Assembly (NCBI GenBank): GCA_035765635.1
Contig: DASTWZ010000050.1
Span: 62,001 to 126,000 of the forward strand
From: EW11 sp035765635
GTDB taxonomy: Bacteria > Verrucomicrobiota > Verrucomicrobiia > Opitutales > Opitutaceae
Direction of reading: 5' to 3'
DNA length: 64,000 nucleotides
The notes beneath the pieces are model-generated. The model saw only the letters and a program-made list of their open reading frames with translations. It was not told where the DNA came from and did no database searches. Positions 18,165-26,704 of this stretch are shown piece after piece. Every line of letters starts with the position of its first letter. The stretch's first letter is position 1. A program made the translations under genes and the position numbers.

Positions 18165-18179
18165 GGGAGTTCCTTGCCC

Positions 18180-18710
18180 TCAGAGAAGTTTCACCCCGAA
18201 CGCATCCCAGAATCCGGCCAACTTGAAGGCCGCGATCATCAACCACGGAGCGCCAGCAATACCGAAAGCTCCCCAAATCATTCTCATTCCGTCCTCGCCT
18301 CGACTCGTTTTTTGGGCGCCTTCGAGACCCACGTACATTGCGACGGCTAGAAACAAGGCGATGATGACCCACAAGCCATACTGCAGCAACGTCTGCATCT
18401 CGGAGGGCAGGATCGCGTCCCGCGGCACCATCGGAATTCCGAGCTTCTCGTAGACGCCGACGCCGTTGAAGGCGGCCTGGACCGCCCAAGGAACGCCGGC
18501 AATGAGGAAGCCACTCTTGATCTCAGCGAATGCGTCTTCGCCTCGGATCCACTGCTTGAAGCCCATCCCTATCTTGATCATCGCGGTCACAGAACAGCCC
18601 GCCAGGACCGCAATAATCGCGAAGCTGATGATGTCCGCGAATTGCGTCGGAAGCGTGATCGATTTCGCCTGCGCCAACAAGGGCTCCACCACCGCCATGT
18701 GTAAGCTCAT
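18180..18710 (-). CDS. VirB2/TrbC-like protein with internal duplication
   Basis: A 176-residue membrane protein with four hydrophobic segments (about 25-51, 66-84, 111-131, 144-164) arranged as two VirB2-like helical hairpins. The two halves are an internal repeat. Residues 56-81 and 137-162 align without gaps (offset 81), sharing RGED, G or A then F, IAG, PW and AAF. Normal VirB2/TrbC pilins have one hairpin. It is the first gene of the minus-strand operon and precedes VirB3-like and VirB4-like genes, the classical virB2-3-4 order. A start at Met5 (18698) is also possible. It is either a tandem pilin or a non-polymerising membrane scaffold; pilin function is not proven. Confidence 0.65.
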   Translation of the reverse strand: MSLHMAVVEPLLAQAKSITLPTQFADIISFAIIAVLAGCSVTAMIKIGMGFKQWIRGEDAFAEIKSGFLIAGVPWAVQAAFNGVGVYEKLGIPMVPRDAILPSEMQTLLQYGLWVIIALFLAVAMYVGLEGAQKTSRGEDGMRMIWGAFGIAGAPWLMIAAFKLAGFWDAFGVKLL

Positions 18711-18780
18711 GCGAAAATAGAAATATTATGTTCATGTTGGTGTCAATCTCTTTTTATTAGGCCCCGTTGAAAATCGTTTT
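18711..18780 (-). promoter_or_regulatory. Candidate promoter of the secretion/pilus operon
   Basis: Upstream of the VirB2-like gene, a perfect minus-strand TTGACA (complement of 18741-18746) is followed by AT-rich sequence that offers TATTTC or TTCTAT as poor -10 hexamers at acceptable spacing. If used, the leader would be very short. Nothing else in the 137-bp divergent gap to the lipoprotein gene looks like an operator. Confidence 0.3.
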
Positions 18781-18847
18781 TACGGAACGACGAATCGCGC
18801 ATCTTCGATCTGGAACTTCGGCCTTCCTCGCATAAGTTGCTTAACGC

Positions 18848-19297
18848 ATGAACCCGGGTTCTTCTCCGCTCTGCAAAATCGTCCTGACCGGTCTTGTCGT
18901 GGGCTGCGCCCTCCTGATTTCTTCAGGTTGCTCCTCTCCTTCAAAAACCGCGCAGACGGAAACCGGGAGCAAGATGCCCGTGCTAGTCAAAGGCATGAAG
19001 GCCGAAGAGGTTCTCCGACTCGTGGGGAAACCTGCGCACATTCGAAAAATGGAAAGCGAACTCCCCGCAGAGGTGTGGGAATACAACCGCCAGTTGCCAT
19101 CCGTTACATCGCTCAACGGAACGACCACCCAATCAGTGCCCACAGCAAATCCGTTGACGGGCGCGCCTGGGACAATGAGCGGTATCAATTACCGTCCCGA
19201 AACCATCGAGCGGGAACAGCACTCAGAGCTTCTGATGGTGAACGGCGAACTCGTGTCCTCCAAGCAGTACATCACCGAAAAGCACAGCTTCAACTGA
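18848..19297 (+). CDS. SmpA/OmlA-like small lipoprotein
   Basis: A 149-residue lipoprotein with lipobox ISSGC (Cys28). The segment VLVKGMKAEEVLRLVGKPAHIRKM follows the usual 'G-M-x3-V...L-G-x-P' pattern of the SmpA/OmlA/BamE-like fold, where a small protein is tethered to a membrane. The C-terminal half lacks clear features. It is transcribed divergently from the secretion operon and convergently with the ABC permease gene, with 2 bp between the stop codons. It is probably an outer- or inner-membrane periplasmic lipoprotein; a BamE role is not supported beyond the fold. Confidence 0.6.
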   Translation: MNPGSSPLCKIVLTGLVVGCALLISSGCSSPSKTAQTETGSKMPVLVKGMKAEEVLRLVGKPAHIRKMESELPAEVWEYNRQLPSVTSLNGTTTQSVPTANPLTGAPGTMSGINYRPETIEREQHSELLMVNGELVSSKQYITEKHSFN

Positions 19298-19299
19298 GC

Positions 19300-20157
19300 T
19301 CAGCCTTTGAGTGCGCCGGCCGTGACGCCTTTCACGAGGTGTTTCTGCAGCAGCAGGTACACGATCAGTATTGGCAAAGTCACTACAACGACGCCGGCGA
19401 AAAGACTGCCGTAGTCGTTTCGATACGAGGCGCCGAGGGAGAGATTGGCCAGCCCGAGCGGCAATGTTCGCACCGACGCGTCCGACGAGCCCGAAGTGAA
19501 CATGAAGGCGAAAAAGTATTCCTTCCAGATTCCGATGAATTGGAAAATCGCCACCGTGATCAATCCGGGCTTCGCCAGCGGCAACATCACCCGCCAAAAT
19601 GCCGAAGCCTGGCTGCAACCGTCGACAATCGCCGCCTCATACAATGATCGCGGCAACGACCGGAAAAATCCGGCGAGAATGAAAATCGCGAACGGCAATC
19701 CGTTCGCCACATAGACGAAAATCAGACCGACGCGCGAATTGAGCAGCCCTAGCGCGCGCAGCTCGAAGAAGAGCGGCACGACGCTCAACTGCACCGGCAC
19801 CATCAGGCCCGCGAGAAACATCCAGTACGCCGCGCGGCCGAGCGCATGATTGAAACGCGACAACGCATACGCCGCCATCGATCCGAGCCAGAGTATTCCA
19901 AAAACGGATACAGTCGTGACAAACAGGCTGTTGAAAAAATAAGAGCCGAGTTGCGCCTGCCGCCAGGCGTGACGATAGTTTTGCCACTGCAGGTCGCCGC
20001 GCGCAGGCAGCGCAAACGCATCCTGGAAAATCGCGGCGTTCGTCTTGAGCGAGCTGTACGCGACCCAGATCATCGGGAACACGACCCAGATCAGGTAGAG
20101 CCCGAGCGCCAAATAAATCAGGCCCCGGGAAACAGAAACCGTGGCGCGCCGCTTCAT
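19300..20157 (-). CDS. Carbohydrate-type ABC transporter permease (MalG-like)
   Basis: A 285-residue permease with six hydrophobic segments and the EAA loop (YEAAIVDGCSQASAFWRVML) that contacts the ATPase, typical of CUT1-family MalG-like proteins. The start at 20157 is chosen because it overlaps the upstream stop as ATGA and puts the first helix near the N-terminus; the longer in-frame reading upstream is out-of-frame shadow of the preceding gene. It pairs with the binding-protein/permease fusion directly upstream. No ABC ATPase is encoded nearby, so a shared MsmK/UgpC-type ATPase from elsewhere must serve it. The substrate is probably a sugar or glycoside but is not determined. Confidence 0.85.
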   Translation of the reverse strand: MKRRATVSVSRGLIYLALGLYLIWVVFPMIWVAYSSLKTNAAIFQDAFALPARGDLQWQNYRHAWRQAQLGSYFFNSLFVTTVSVFGILWLGSMAAYALSRFNHALGRAAYWMFLAGLMVPVQLSVVPLFFELRALGLLNSRVGLIFVYVANGLPFAIFILAGFFRSLPRSLYEAAIVDGCSQASAFWRVMLPLAKPGLITVAIFQFIGIWKEYFFAFMFTSGSSDASVRTLPLGLANLSLGASYRNDYGSLFAGVVVVTLPILIVYLLLQKHLVKGVTAGALKG

Positions 20158-22601
20158 TCGGCCACGCTCTCCTTTCGATTCATGCCGCCGAGCACGAGCG
20201 TCGACCCGAGAAAAACCAGCACGAACATCACCACCGCGATCGCCGTCGCGCGACCAACTTGAAACTCTCGAAACATAGTCGAGACCATCATGGTGCTCAG
20301 CACATGTGAGCTGCTCGCGGGGTCTTGCGACGTGAGCAGCCAGATCATCTCGAACGTGTTCAGACCCGCGATGACGATGAAAACGGCCGAGGTGACGAGC
20401 ACATCCCAGATCAGCGGAATCGTGATGGTGAAGAACTGCCGCAGCGGCGAAGCCCCCTCGATCTCCGCCGCCTCGTAGAGCTCCGGGTTGATGCTCTGCA
20501 TCGCCGCGAGGTAAAGCACGAGGTTGAAGCCGCACGCCATCCATAGATAAATCGGGACGAGCGACCAGTAGAGGTTCGCCTGCGAAAGCCAGGCGAAGCC
20601 CCGGAACGACCGGAGCCAATCGTTCCCGATTGCGTCGCCGAGGCCGCTCAGCGCCGCATTAATCAAACCTCCGTGCGGATCATAGGCGTTCATCCACAAG
20701 AGCGTCGCGGCGATTCCGCCGAGCAAATTGGGAAACAGAAACACCGCGCGGAAAAAACCCGCACCCCAAACGCCCCGGTGCAACATCGCCGCGAGAAACA
20801 GCGACACCGGCACGACAAAGAGCGTCGGGACGATCATGACGAAGAGATTGTTTCGCAGCGAAAACCAAAACGCGTCGCTCTCGAAGAGCAGCCACTTGAA
20901 ATTGAACCAACCCGCCCACGTCGACGCGGTGAATCCATCCCAGTGAAAGAAAGCCCAGCCAAACGCCGCCAGCGCCGGCGCCACGACAAAGACGCAAAAC
21001 AAACTGAACGCGGGTCCGACAAATGTAATTCCGAACACGGGCCTGAGACGTTGGGTGTTCGTGCCTGCGCCATGGTGTGCGGCTTTTTCTCCCTGGCCGT
21101 CGCGCTCGTCCCCAACCCGCGATTCCCGCAAGACGCGCCGACGCTGTAGTGCCCGCAACACTACAACGCCCGCGATAACGGTCAGCACGGACAGCAACGC
21201 CGCGCCCGCCATTCGGTGCTTGTAATCGACGCGGTTCGGCTCCCGGACGCGGAGCACTTCATTCGCCGCGGCGCGCTCGAGCTGTTCGCCGAATTGCCGG
21301 GGCGTTATCTGGCCGGTCATCAACTTCAGCCGCGCATCCGTCATCGCCGAAAAGAAAAGCGCCGTGAACGCGGGATTCGCCGGCGGCGCCGCGTCAAAGC
21401 TTTCGGGAGCCTTTTTCATCATCTCCGCCACCCGCCGCATCGCTGGACTCTCGTAGTCATCCGGCGAAACCGCGCGCAGTGCCACCGGCGCCTGAAGCTG
21501 CTTCGCGAAGGCTCGCACGCGTTCGCGCGACGTCAGATAGCGAAAGAAATCCAGAGTGGCCCGCTCGCGCGCGGGGTCGTGCGTCTCGAAAAGAAAATAG
21601 TAACCGGCCTGCGCCTGAATTGTATCCGCCGGAGTGATACCGTCGGCGAAGACCGGAAGGTTGAACGCGCCGAGTTTGAAGTCCGCCGGGATGAGTTCGC
21701 GCATTTCACTGACGAACCAGGCACTGAGACACATCGCCGCCTTATGCTGAAGGAAGGCCTGCTGCGCCGCGGTGTGCGTCATGCCCTGCCACCCATCCAT
21801 CAGATAATGCGTCGTAATCCTCTGGGTGATTTCCGCCGCGCGGATAAAACGTGGATCGGTCCGCGTGCCGGGGCGGAGTTCGTTGTACGCCTCGAAAACC
21901 TCAGGTCCCCCGAGATTGTAGTGGGCGGCGCGAAGAAACGCGTCCCCATAACGTGCATACACGCCAGGAAAAGAAAGCGGCGCGATTCCGGCCGATTTCA
22001 TCGCTTCGCACAGCGCAAAAAAATCATCCCACGTCTTCGGCGGCTTCCAACCATGCGCTTCGAAAAGCGCTTGGTCGTAGAAAATCGTCCACACGCCATA
22101 CGCGAATGGAACGCCGTACGTTTTCCCGTCTGGCCGAGTCCACCGGCGCAGCACGCCCGGCAAAAAACTGTCGCGCCATTTTCCATCGCCCTCCCAATTC
22201 GGTCCATCGAGCGCCGGGCTTAGGTCGCGAATTTTCCCCGTGGCGATCAGCGTGTCGTAGAGAAGAACGGCGTCCGTGGCATCGGGCAGTTCGCCAGCCA
22301 TGACGCGAATCCGCACTTTTTCATGAATGCGCGGGTCGCCCGCAATGTGAACGCGCACGTCCGGCCGAAGCGTTTCGAACTTGCGCGCCGTCTCCTCGAA
22401 AAACTGCGAGCCAAAGCCCGCGGCGAGAATCGGAATATCGATGTCGATCGTGTGGTGACGAGCGGCATCGGCGCCGGGCGCAGAACGATTTTCGCTCGCG
22501 GAGCGGTCGCGATCCGCCGCGCTCACTGTGCTGCAAAAAATGGCCAACAAGAACCCGTGAACAACCCTTCGAAAAATGAGGGCAAGTCGTCGGCGGGGCA
22601 T
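20154..22601 (-). CDS. Fused extracellular solute-binding protein and MalF-like ABC permease
   Basis: An 815-residue fusion. Residues 1-29 form a signal peptide. Residues about 50-450 are a family-1 extracellular sugar-binding domain (FEETARKFETLRPDVRVHI, then GVPFAYGVWTIFYDQALFEA). A membrane anchor at about 459-478 and a basic linker follow, and residues about 525-815 are a six-helix MalF-like permease with the EAA loop (YEAAEIEGASPLRQFF). CUT1 importers normally have a separate binding protein. Here the receptor would be tethered to the channel, giving a two-gene importer with the MalG-like gene (ATGA overlap). A 21-bp palindrome lies in the linker (21145-21165). No ATPase is present locally. 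Confidence 0.8.
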   Translation of the reverse strand: MPRRRLALIFRRVVHGFLLAIFCSTVSAADRDRSASENRSAPGADAARHHTIDIDIPILAAGFGSQFFEETARKFETLRPDVRVHIAGDPRIHEKVRIRVMAGELPDATDAVLLYDTLIATGKIRDLSPALDGPNWEGDGKWRDSFLPGVLRRWTRPDGKTYGVPFAYGVWTIFYDQALFEAHGWKPPKTWDDFFALCEAMKSAGIAPLSFPGVYARYGDAFLRAAHYNLGGPEVFEAYNELRPGTRTDPRFIRAAEITQRITTHYLMDGWQGMTHTAAQQAFLQHKAAMCLSAWFVSEMRELIPADFKLGAFNLPVFADGITPADTIQAQAGYYFLFETHDPARERATLDFFRYLTSRERVRAFAKQLQAPVALRAVSPDDYESPAMRRVAEMMKKAPESFDAAPPANPAFTALFFSAMTDARLKLMTGQITPRQFGEQLERAAANEVLRVREPNRVDYKHRMAGAALLSVLTVIAGVVVLRALQRRRVLRESRVGDERDGQGEKAAHHGAGTNTQRLRPVFGITFVGPAFSLFCVFVVAPALAAFGWAFFHWDGFTASTWAGWFNFKWLLFESDAFWFSLRNNLFVMIVPTLFVVPVSLFLAAMLHRGVWGAGFFRAVFLFPNLLGGIAATLLWMNAYDPHGGLINAALSGLGDAIGNDWLRSFRGFAWLSQANLYWSLVPIYLWMACGFNLVLYLAAMQSINPELYEAAEIEGASPLRQFFTITIPLIWDVLVTSAVFIVIAGLNTFEMIWLLTSQDPASSSHVLSTMMVSTMFREFQVGRATAIAVVMFVLVFLGSTLVLGGMNRKESVAE
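21145..21165. repeat. TGTAGTG-N7-CACTACA palindrome inside the ABC fusion gene
   Basis: A perfect 7-bp inverted repeat with a 7-nt spacer, inside the coding sequence of the binding-protein/permease fusion, at about residues 479-485 in the linker after the first anchor helix. The same arms occur at 62794-62814 (perfect) and nearly at 53038-53058, which suggests a REP-like family. Confidence 0.5.
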
Positions 22602-22763
22602 TCCGGTTTCCTTGCTTCAGCCACGGCGAAACGCAAGCACACGGACATCGTCGCTTAACGAAAACGTCACGCGTCGTTCAGCAGCTCGTAACAAGCACAC
22701 GCTATTCTGCCGCAATTGTTCGAGCCCCTCTTCTGTACCCGAGAAACGGATACAGCGCATCAA

Positions 22764-23366
22764 ATGAAATCACACCTGCTCCGCAGTCGCGGACTTTTTA
22801 TCGCGTACGTTTTCGGCGCCGCCGCGGCGGCCATCCTTTCAGCGACGGGACTTCACGCGAAGTCCGCCGGTTGGAATGCCGATTCCCTGACCAGCGAGTT
22901 GGCTAACATCAAGAAACTGCCTGCTCTCCCGGACGGCGTCGCGGAGTTGAAGTTTTCCGATTTCTACAAATTTCCCGCTGGACCGTGCGGCTTGGAATAC
23001 AGCGACAAGTTGAAACAACTGAATGGCCGTCGCGTGCGCATTCTCGGCTTCATGGTCGAACAGGAAAGGCCGAGCCGCGGTGTGGCCATGCTTACGCCAT
23101 ATCGGGAAACCACCGACGAGGAAGAATACGGTCTCTGCGATGATCTCCCACCCGCGACGATTTTCGCGGTGCTGCCGAAATATCAGGACGCACCCGTCCC
23201 GTACACGCCCGGTCCCCTCCTGCTCACGGGAATCTTGGAAGTCGGCAAACGTATCGAGGCCGACGGACGCGTTTCACATGTGCGATTGCTCGTCGATCCG
23301 GAGTCAACGCCTGCCAGCACGACTGCGCGCTCCGCAACTGTATCCACAAAAGCACGACAGATTTGA
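22764..23366 (+). CDS. Exported DUF3299-like protein
   Basis: A 200-residue protein with a signal-like hydrophobic N-terminus (about residues 8-32). Its central region (LNGRRVRILGFMVEQERPSR, then GLCDDLPPATIFAVLP) resembles DUF3299-type periplasmic proteins, which have an OB-like 'G..V.I.GFMV' core. The function of that family is unknown to me. It lies 9 bp before the alkaline phosphatase gene on the same strand, so the two may form an operon. The ATG at 22764 is used because it starts directly at the signal sequence. Confidence 0.5.
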   Translation: MKSHLLRSRGLFIAYVFGAAAAAILSATGLHAKSAGWNADSLTSELANIKKLPALPDGVAELKFSDFYKFPAGPCGLEYSDKLKQLNGRRVRILGFMVEQERPSRGVAMLTPYRETTDEEEYGLCDDLPPATIFAVLPKYQDAPVPYTPGPLLLTGILEVGKRIEADGRVSHVRLLVDPESTPASTTARSATVSTKARQI

Positions 23367-23375
23367 ATTTTTCGT

Positions 23376-25355
23376 ATGCATCACAAAACACACCTTGGTC
23401 TCCTCGCGGGGGCATTGCTGGCCGCCGGCTTTGCCAACGCAGCGCCTGTCGTTTCCCGGCTCACTCCGCCGAGTTTGCTTTTCTCCGCCGGCGTCAATGA
23501 TGCGCCGTACATCTCGCGTTTTCTCACCGGTCAGCGTTTCGACCTCCAGGCGACAGTTCGCCCTGACGAGGGGCAAACCATCACCGGCGCGAAATTTTCC
23601 GTCGATGGCAAAGCCGTCACGGGCACCCTGACGTTGATCCCTTGCAATGTCGCCGGCCTGCCCGCGAACACCGTCGCGCCGACGCTGCGCGCCTACAGCA
23701 ACACCACGCCGGGCGTGCACACGTTGAGCGTCACCGCCACGCAGAGTGACGGCAAGACGGTCACGGCCACGGGCAATTTTCAAGTCGTGGGCGTCACGCA
23801 ACAGGGCCGCCGCGCGAAAAACGTCATCGTCATGATCGGCGACGGCATGGGCATCGCGCACCGGTCCGCCGCGCGCATCATGTACCGCGGCGTGGTCAAC
23901 GGGAAGACCCTCGACCCGCTGGAAATGGACGCGATGGACGCGACGGCTTTCGTGAAAACCGCTTCGCTCAACTCGATCATCACGGACTCGGCCCCGGGCG
24001 CGTTTTGCTACTCCGGCGGGAACAAGGCGAATAACAACCAGGAAGGCGTTTTCCCCGACGACACGACGGCTAAGTTCGACAATCCGCGTGTTGAGTTGAT
24101 CGGCGAATACCTCGCCCGCACGGGCGGAAAATCACTCGGAATCGTGACCACGGCCGACGTGTTCGACGCGACGCCCGCGGCATTCGGCGCGCACACCCAG
24201 GATCGTGGCGCCGGCACTGGTATCTGCGATGGTTACCTCGACGAACAAGTCGTGAAGGCCAACCTGCGCGTGCTTCTCGGCGGCGGCCGCAAGTGGTTCC
24301 TTCCGGATTCCACTCCAGGTTCGGCGCGCAGCGCGGCAACCGACTCGGTCCTCTCCGCGGAAGAAGCCACCGCATGGGGCATCAAAGCGGGCGCGGCCGA
24401 TCCCTCGCGCGACCTGATCACTGATTTCCAAACAGTCGGTTTCGCTTATGCGCCGACCAAAACAGCTCTGGCTAGTATCCCCGACAGCACTACAAAACTG
24501 CTCGGGCTGTTCTCGCTCTCGAATATGAATGTGGCGAAGGACAAGTTGGATGGTCGACGCGGCTTCATTCCCGCCGGTTCGAGCCAGCCCATCGTCAATG
24601 ATTTCGGTTTCCCGGACCAGCCGCTCCTCGAGGAGATGACGGATTCAGCCCTCAAAGTTCTGTCAAAAAACGCCAACGGTTTTGTGCTAATGGTCGAGGG
24701 CGCCTCGATCGACAAACAAGCGCACAACATGGATTCCGATCGCTGGTTGATCGAGACCATCGAATTCGACAAAGCGATCGGTGTCGCGAAGCAGTTCGCG
24801 AAGACTAATCCGGATACGCTCATCATCGTCACGGCGGATCACGAGTGCGCCGGCGTGAATATCATCGGCGCGTCCACGGTCACGAATGCGGACCTGCGCG
24901 CTCGCGCGGCAGGAAATCCAGATCAAGCGACAGCCGTCGCAAAGCTGCGCGACCAAGTCGTTGGCACCTACGACGCCGCGCGTTTCCCGATGTATTCTCT
25001 CGCTCCCGACGGCTATCCGGTTTCGACCGACGTCGATTACAAGATGTTGATCGGGTATGCGGCCAATGCGGATCGCTATGAAGATTGGCTGACCAATCCG
25101 CAGCCACTGCGCGACAGCCAGCAACCCTTCGACGGCACACCTCCGTTGAGCACGTATCCGAATGGACCGCTGCAACGCGACACCGCCGGAAAGTTCATGA
25201 TCACAGGCCAGATTCCGGGATCGACCGCGGTGCACACCGGCTCGGACATTCCGCTGACCGCAAGCGGACGCGGTGCGTCGCTCTTCAAGGGCGTGCTCGA
25301 CAACACCGACGTCTTCTTCCTGGCCATGCAGGCGGCAGTCGGCGGGGCGCAGTAA
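23376..25355 (+). CDS. PhoA-family alkaline phosphatase
   Basis: A 659-residue secreted enzyme: signal peptide (1-22), an Ig-like N-terminal region (about 55-135), then the alkaline phosphatase domain starting KNVIVMIGDGMG (metal-binding Asp156). The nucleophile is Ser205 in TDSAPGAFCY, and ADHECAG carries a metal-binding Asp-His pair. These residues are those of zinc-dependent PhoA-type phosphomonoesterases acting in the periplasm or outside the cell. It releases phosphate from organic esters. It is followed by a PEP-CTERM protein gene. A PhoB/PhoR-like pair is encoded later in the window, but no Pho box is visible here. Confidence 0.9.
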   Translation: MHHKTHLGLLAGALLAAGFANAAPVVSRLTPPSLLFSAGVNDAPYISRFLTGQRFDLQATVRPDEGQTITGAKFSVDGKAVTGTLTLIPCNVAGLPANTVAPTLRAYSNTTPGVHTLSVTATQSDGKTVTATGNFQVVGVTQQGRRAKNVIVMIGDGMGIAHRSAARIMYRGVVNGKTLDPLEMDAMDATAFVKTASLNSIITDSAPGAFCYSGGNKANNNQEGVFPDDTTAKFDNPRVELIGEYLARTGGKSLGIVTTADVFDATPAAFGAHTQDRGAGTGICDGYLDEQVVKANLRVLLGGGRKWFLPDSTPGSARSAATDSVLSAEEATAWGIKAGAADPSRDLITDFQTVGFAYAPTKTALASIPDSTTKLLGLFSLSNMNVAKDKLDGRRGFIPAGSSQPIVNDFGFPDQPLLEEMTDSALKVLSKNANGFVLMVEGASIDKQAHNMDSDRWLIETIEFDKAIGVAKQFAKTNPDTLIIVTADHECAGVNIIGASTVTNADLRARAAGNPDQATAVAKLRDQVVGTYDAARFPMYSLAPDGYPVSTDVDYKMLIGYAANADRYEDWLTNPQPLRDSQQPFDGTPPLSTYPNGPLQRDTAGKFMITGQIPGSTAVHTGSDIPLTASGRGASLFKGVLDNTDVFFLAMQAAVGGAQ

Positions 25356-25377
25356 CCGTAGTTGAAACGCGAATACA

Positions 25378-26034
25378 ATGAAACTCACTCCACGTTTTCT
25401 CGCGGCCGGCCTGTTGTTCGCCGCGTTTACTTCCTTCGCCTCTGCTCAACTGACTTACGCCTTCGATTTTGAAGGTGTGGCCTCGGGCAGTCTGGCGAAC
25501 GGCTTTGCCACGCCTCAGCTCTCTTTTCACGAGGCGCATTACATCCCGTTTGCCGATGAATTCGGCGACCCGATCTGGGGCTCCGAACATTGGAAAATCG
25601 ACGAGATCAACGATGCGCTTTATCCGATCACCGTCGAAAATCCGCTGGCGTACGATCGTGGCGCGGCGCCTTCCGGCGAAAACGCGCTGCAGGCGCTTTG
25701 GCAGCCGGTGCTCATCACGTTCGATCGTCCGTATCGCATCGCGCAGTTTTCCGTGACGCTCGATAACGACGCCTTTGGTTTTCTGGACTACATCAGGTTC
25801 GTCACGCCGAAGAGCAGCCGTGCAGAAGTGTTGGTTGACCAGAGCATCCCTGGCTACCAAGCCGAAGCGTCGGGACTGGATGGCGTGAGTGGCATCGTGC
25901 TTCCGAGCGGCGCGTTTTACGACGACCTGAGTCTCACGCTCGTTCCGGTGCCAGAGCCTTCGACATACGGCGTGATCGCTGGTTTGGCGCTCCTTGTTCT
26001 CGCTTGGAGGCGCCGTTTCGCGCTGAAGGGGTAA
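25378..26034 (+). CDS. PEP-CTERM sorting-domain protein
   Basis: A 218-residue secreted protein with an N-terminal signal peptide (to about residue 22). A beta-rich body follows (a possible lectin-like or jelly-roll fold; not assignable), and the C-terminus reads VPEPSTYGVIAGLALLVLAW followed by Arg-Arg-Arg. That is a textbook PEP-CTERM tripartite signal: VPEP motif, transmembrane helix and basic tail, processed by an exosortase. No exosortase gene is in this window. The body contains GVASGSLANGFATPQLSFHEAHYIPF-like segments without recognised catalytic motifs. It starts 22 bp after the phosphatase gene, hinting at co-transcription. Confidence 0.8.
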   Translation: MKLTPRFLAAGLLFAAFTSFASAQLTYAFDFEGVASGSLANGFATPQLSFHEAHYIPFADEFGDPIWGSEHWKIDEINDALYPITVENPLAYDRGAAPSGENALQALWQPVLITFDRPYRIAQFSVTLDNDAFGFLDYIRFVTPKSSRAEVLVDQSIPGYQAEASGLDGVSGIVLPSGAFYDDLSLTLVPVPEPSTYGVIAGLALLVLAWRRRFALKG

Positions 26035-26086
26035 TCCGCTTTTTGGGGTTTTAGCAGATCTGTAGTAGTTATGTTGGTGTTCGGTT

Positions 26087-26121
26087 CGCGCCGGTCCTCA
26101 CGGGCCGGCGCGATTGTTTTT
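26087..26121 (+). terminator. Intrinsic terminator after PEP-CTERM gene
   Basis: Perfect 8-bp stem CGCGCCGG/CCGGCGCG (26087-26094 and 26105-26112) with a 10-nt loop, followed by a T-rich tail (ATTGTTTTTG). It lies between convergent genes and would end plus-strand transcription. Confidence 0.7.
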
Positions 26122-26151
26122 GTGAGCTGACGAGTGACGGAATGCTGACGA

Positions 26152-26661
26152 TCAGTGCGTGGGGGCCGAAGAGGACGTTTGGGCTGAAGGTGCGGGTTGC
26201 GCGGATGAAGCAGCCGCCGATTCTTTTGCCCAGCGTTCGGCTAACGATTCCTTGGCCGCGGAGATTTCTTCCGGACTCAATTTTCCGTCGCCGTCTTTAT
26301 CGAAGCGTTTGATGAAGCGCGGGCGGGAAGCCATGTCGTTCACCGCGGCGGTGCGCTCGCTTTCGTCGAGCACGCCGTCACCGTTCTTGTCGTAGCGCCG
26401 GAGCGCGAACTCGTGGCGGCGCTCGGCTTTCTCGGAGCGTTGCTCCTTCATCGCTGCGCGGGCGGCTGCGCGCTCCTCGGCGTCGAGTTGTCCATCGCCG
26501 TTCTTATCGAAGCGCTTGATCCATTCGGCGCGGCGTTCGTCGGACGGAGAGGACTGCGTGGTCGCTGGAGTGGAAGCGGTCGACGTGGCGTCGGCGCGGA
26601 GGCCGGGAGCAAGGAAAAGCATTGCTGCGGCAATCGGTAAACCTAAAGAGATCGTTTTCAT
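26152..26661 (-). CDS. Secreted EF-hand protein
   Basis: A 169-residue protein with a signal peptide (1-23) and three EF-hand loops: DKNGDGQLDAEE, DKNGDGVLDESE and DKDGDGKLSPEE, each with the DxDGD-type Ca2+-binding pattern. The C-terminal tail is Ser/Ala/Pro-rich. It probably binds calcium in the periplasm or outside. Proteins of this type are common in this phylum and function is usually unknown. It is transcribed toward the terminator at 26087. Confidence 0.8.
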   Translation of the reverse strand: MKTISLGLPIAAAMLFLAPGLRADATSTASTPATTQSSPSDERRAEWIKRFDKNGDGQLDAEERAAARAAMKEQRSEKAERRHEFALRRYDKNGDGVLDESERTAAVNDMASRPRFIKRFDKDGDGKLSPEEISAAKESLAERWAKESAAASSAQPAPSAQTSSSAPTH

Positions 26662-26704
26662 AATTAAGCGTAGTCGACTCAGCTGTTGAGTCTCGTTAGG
26701 GATC

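Noticed and set aside
1..18710. Integrative conjugative element
   Set aside because: No relaxase, integrase, coupling protein or att-like direct repeats were seen in the window, and flanking genes look chromosomal.
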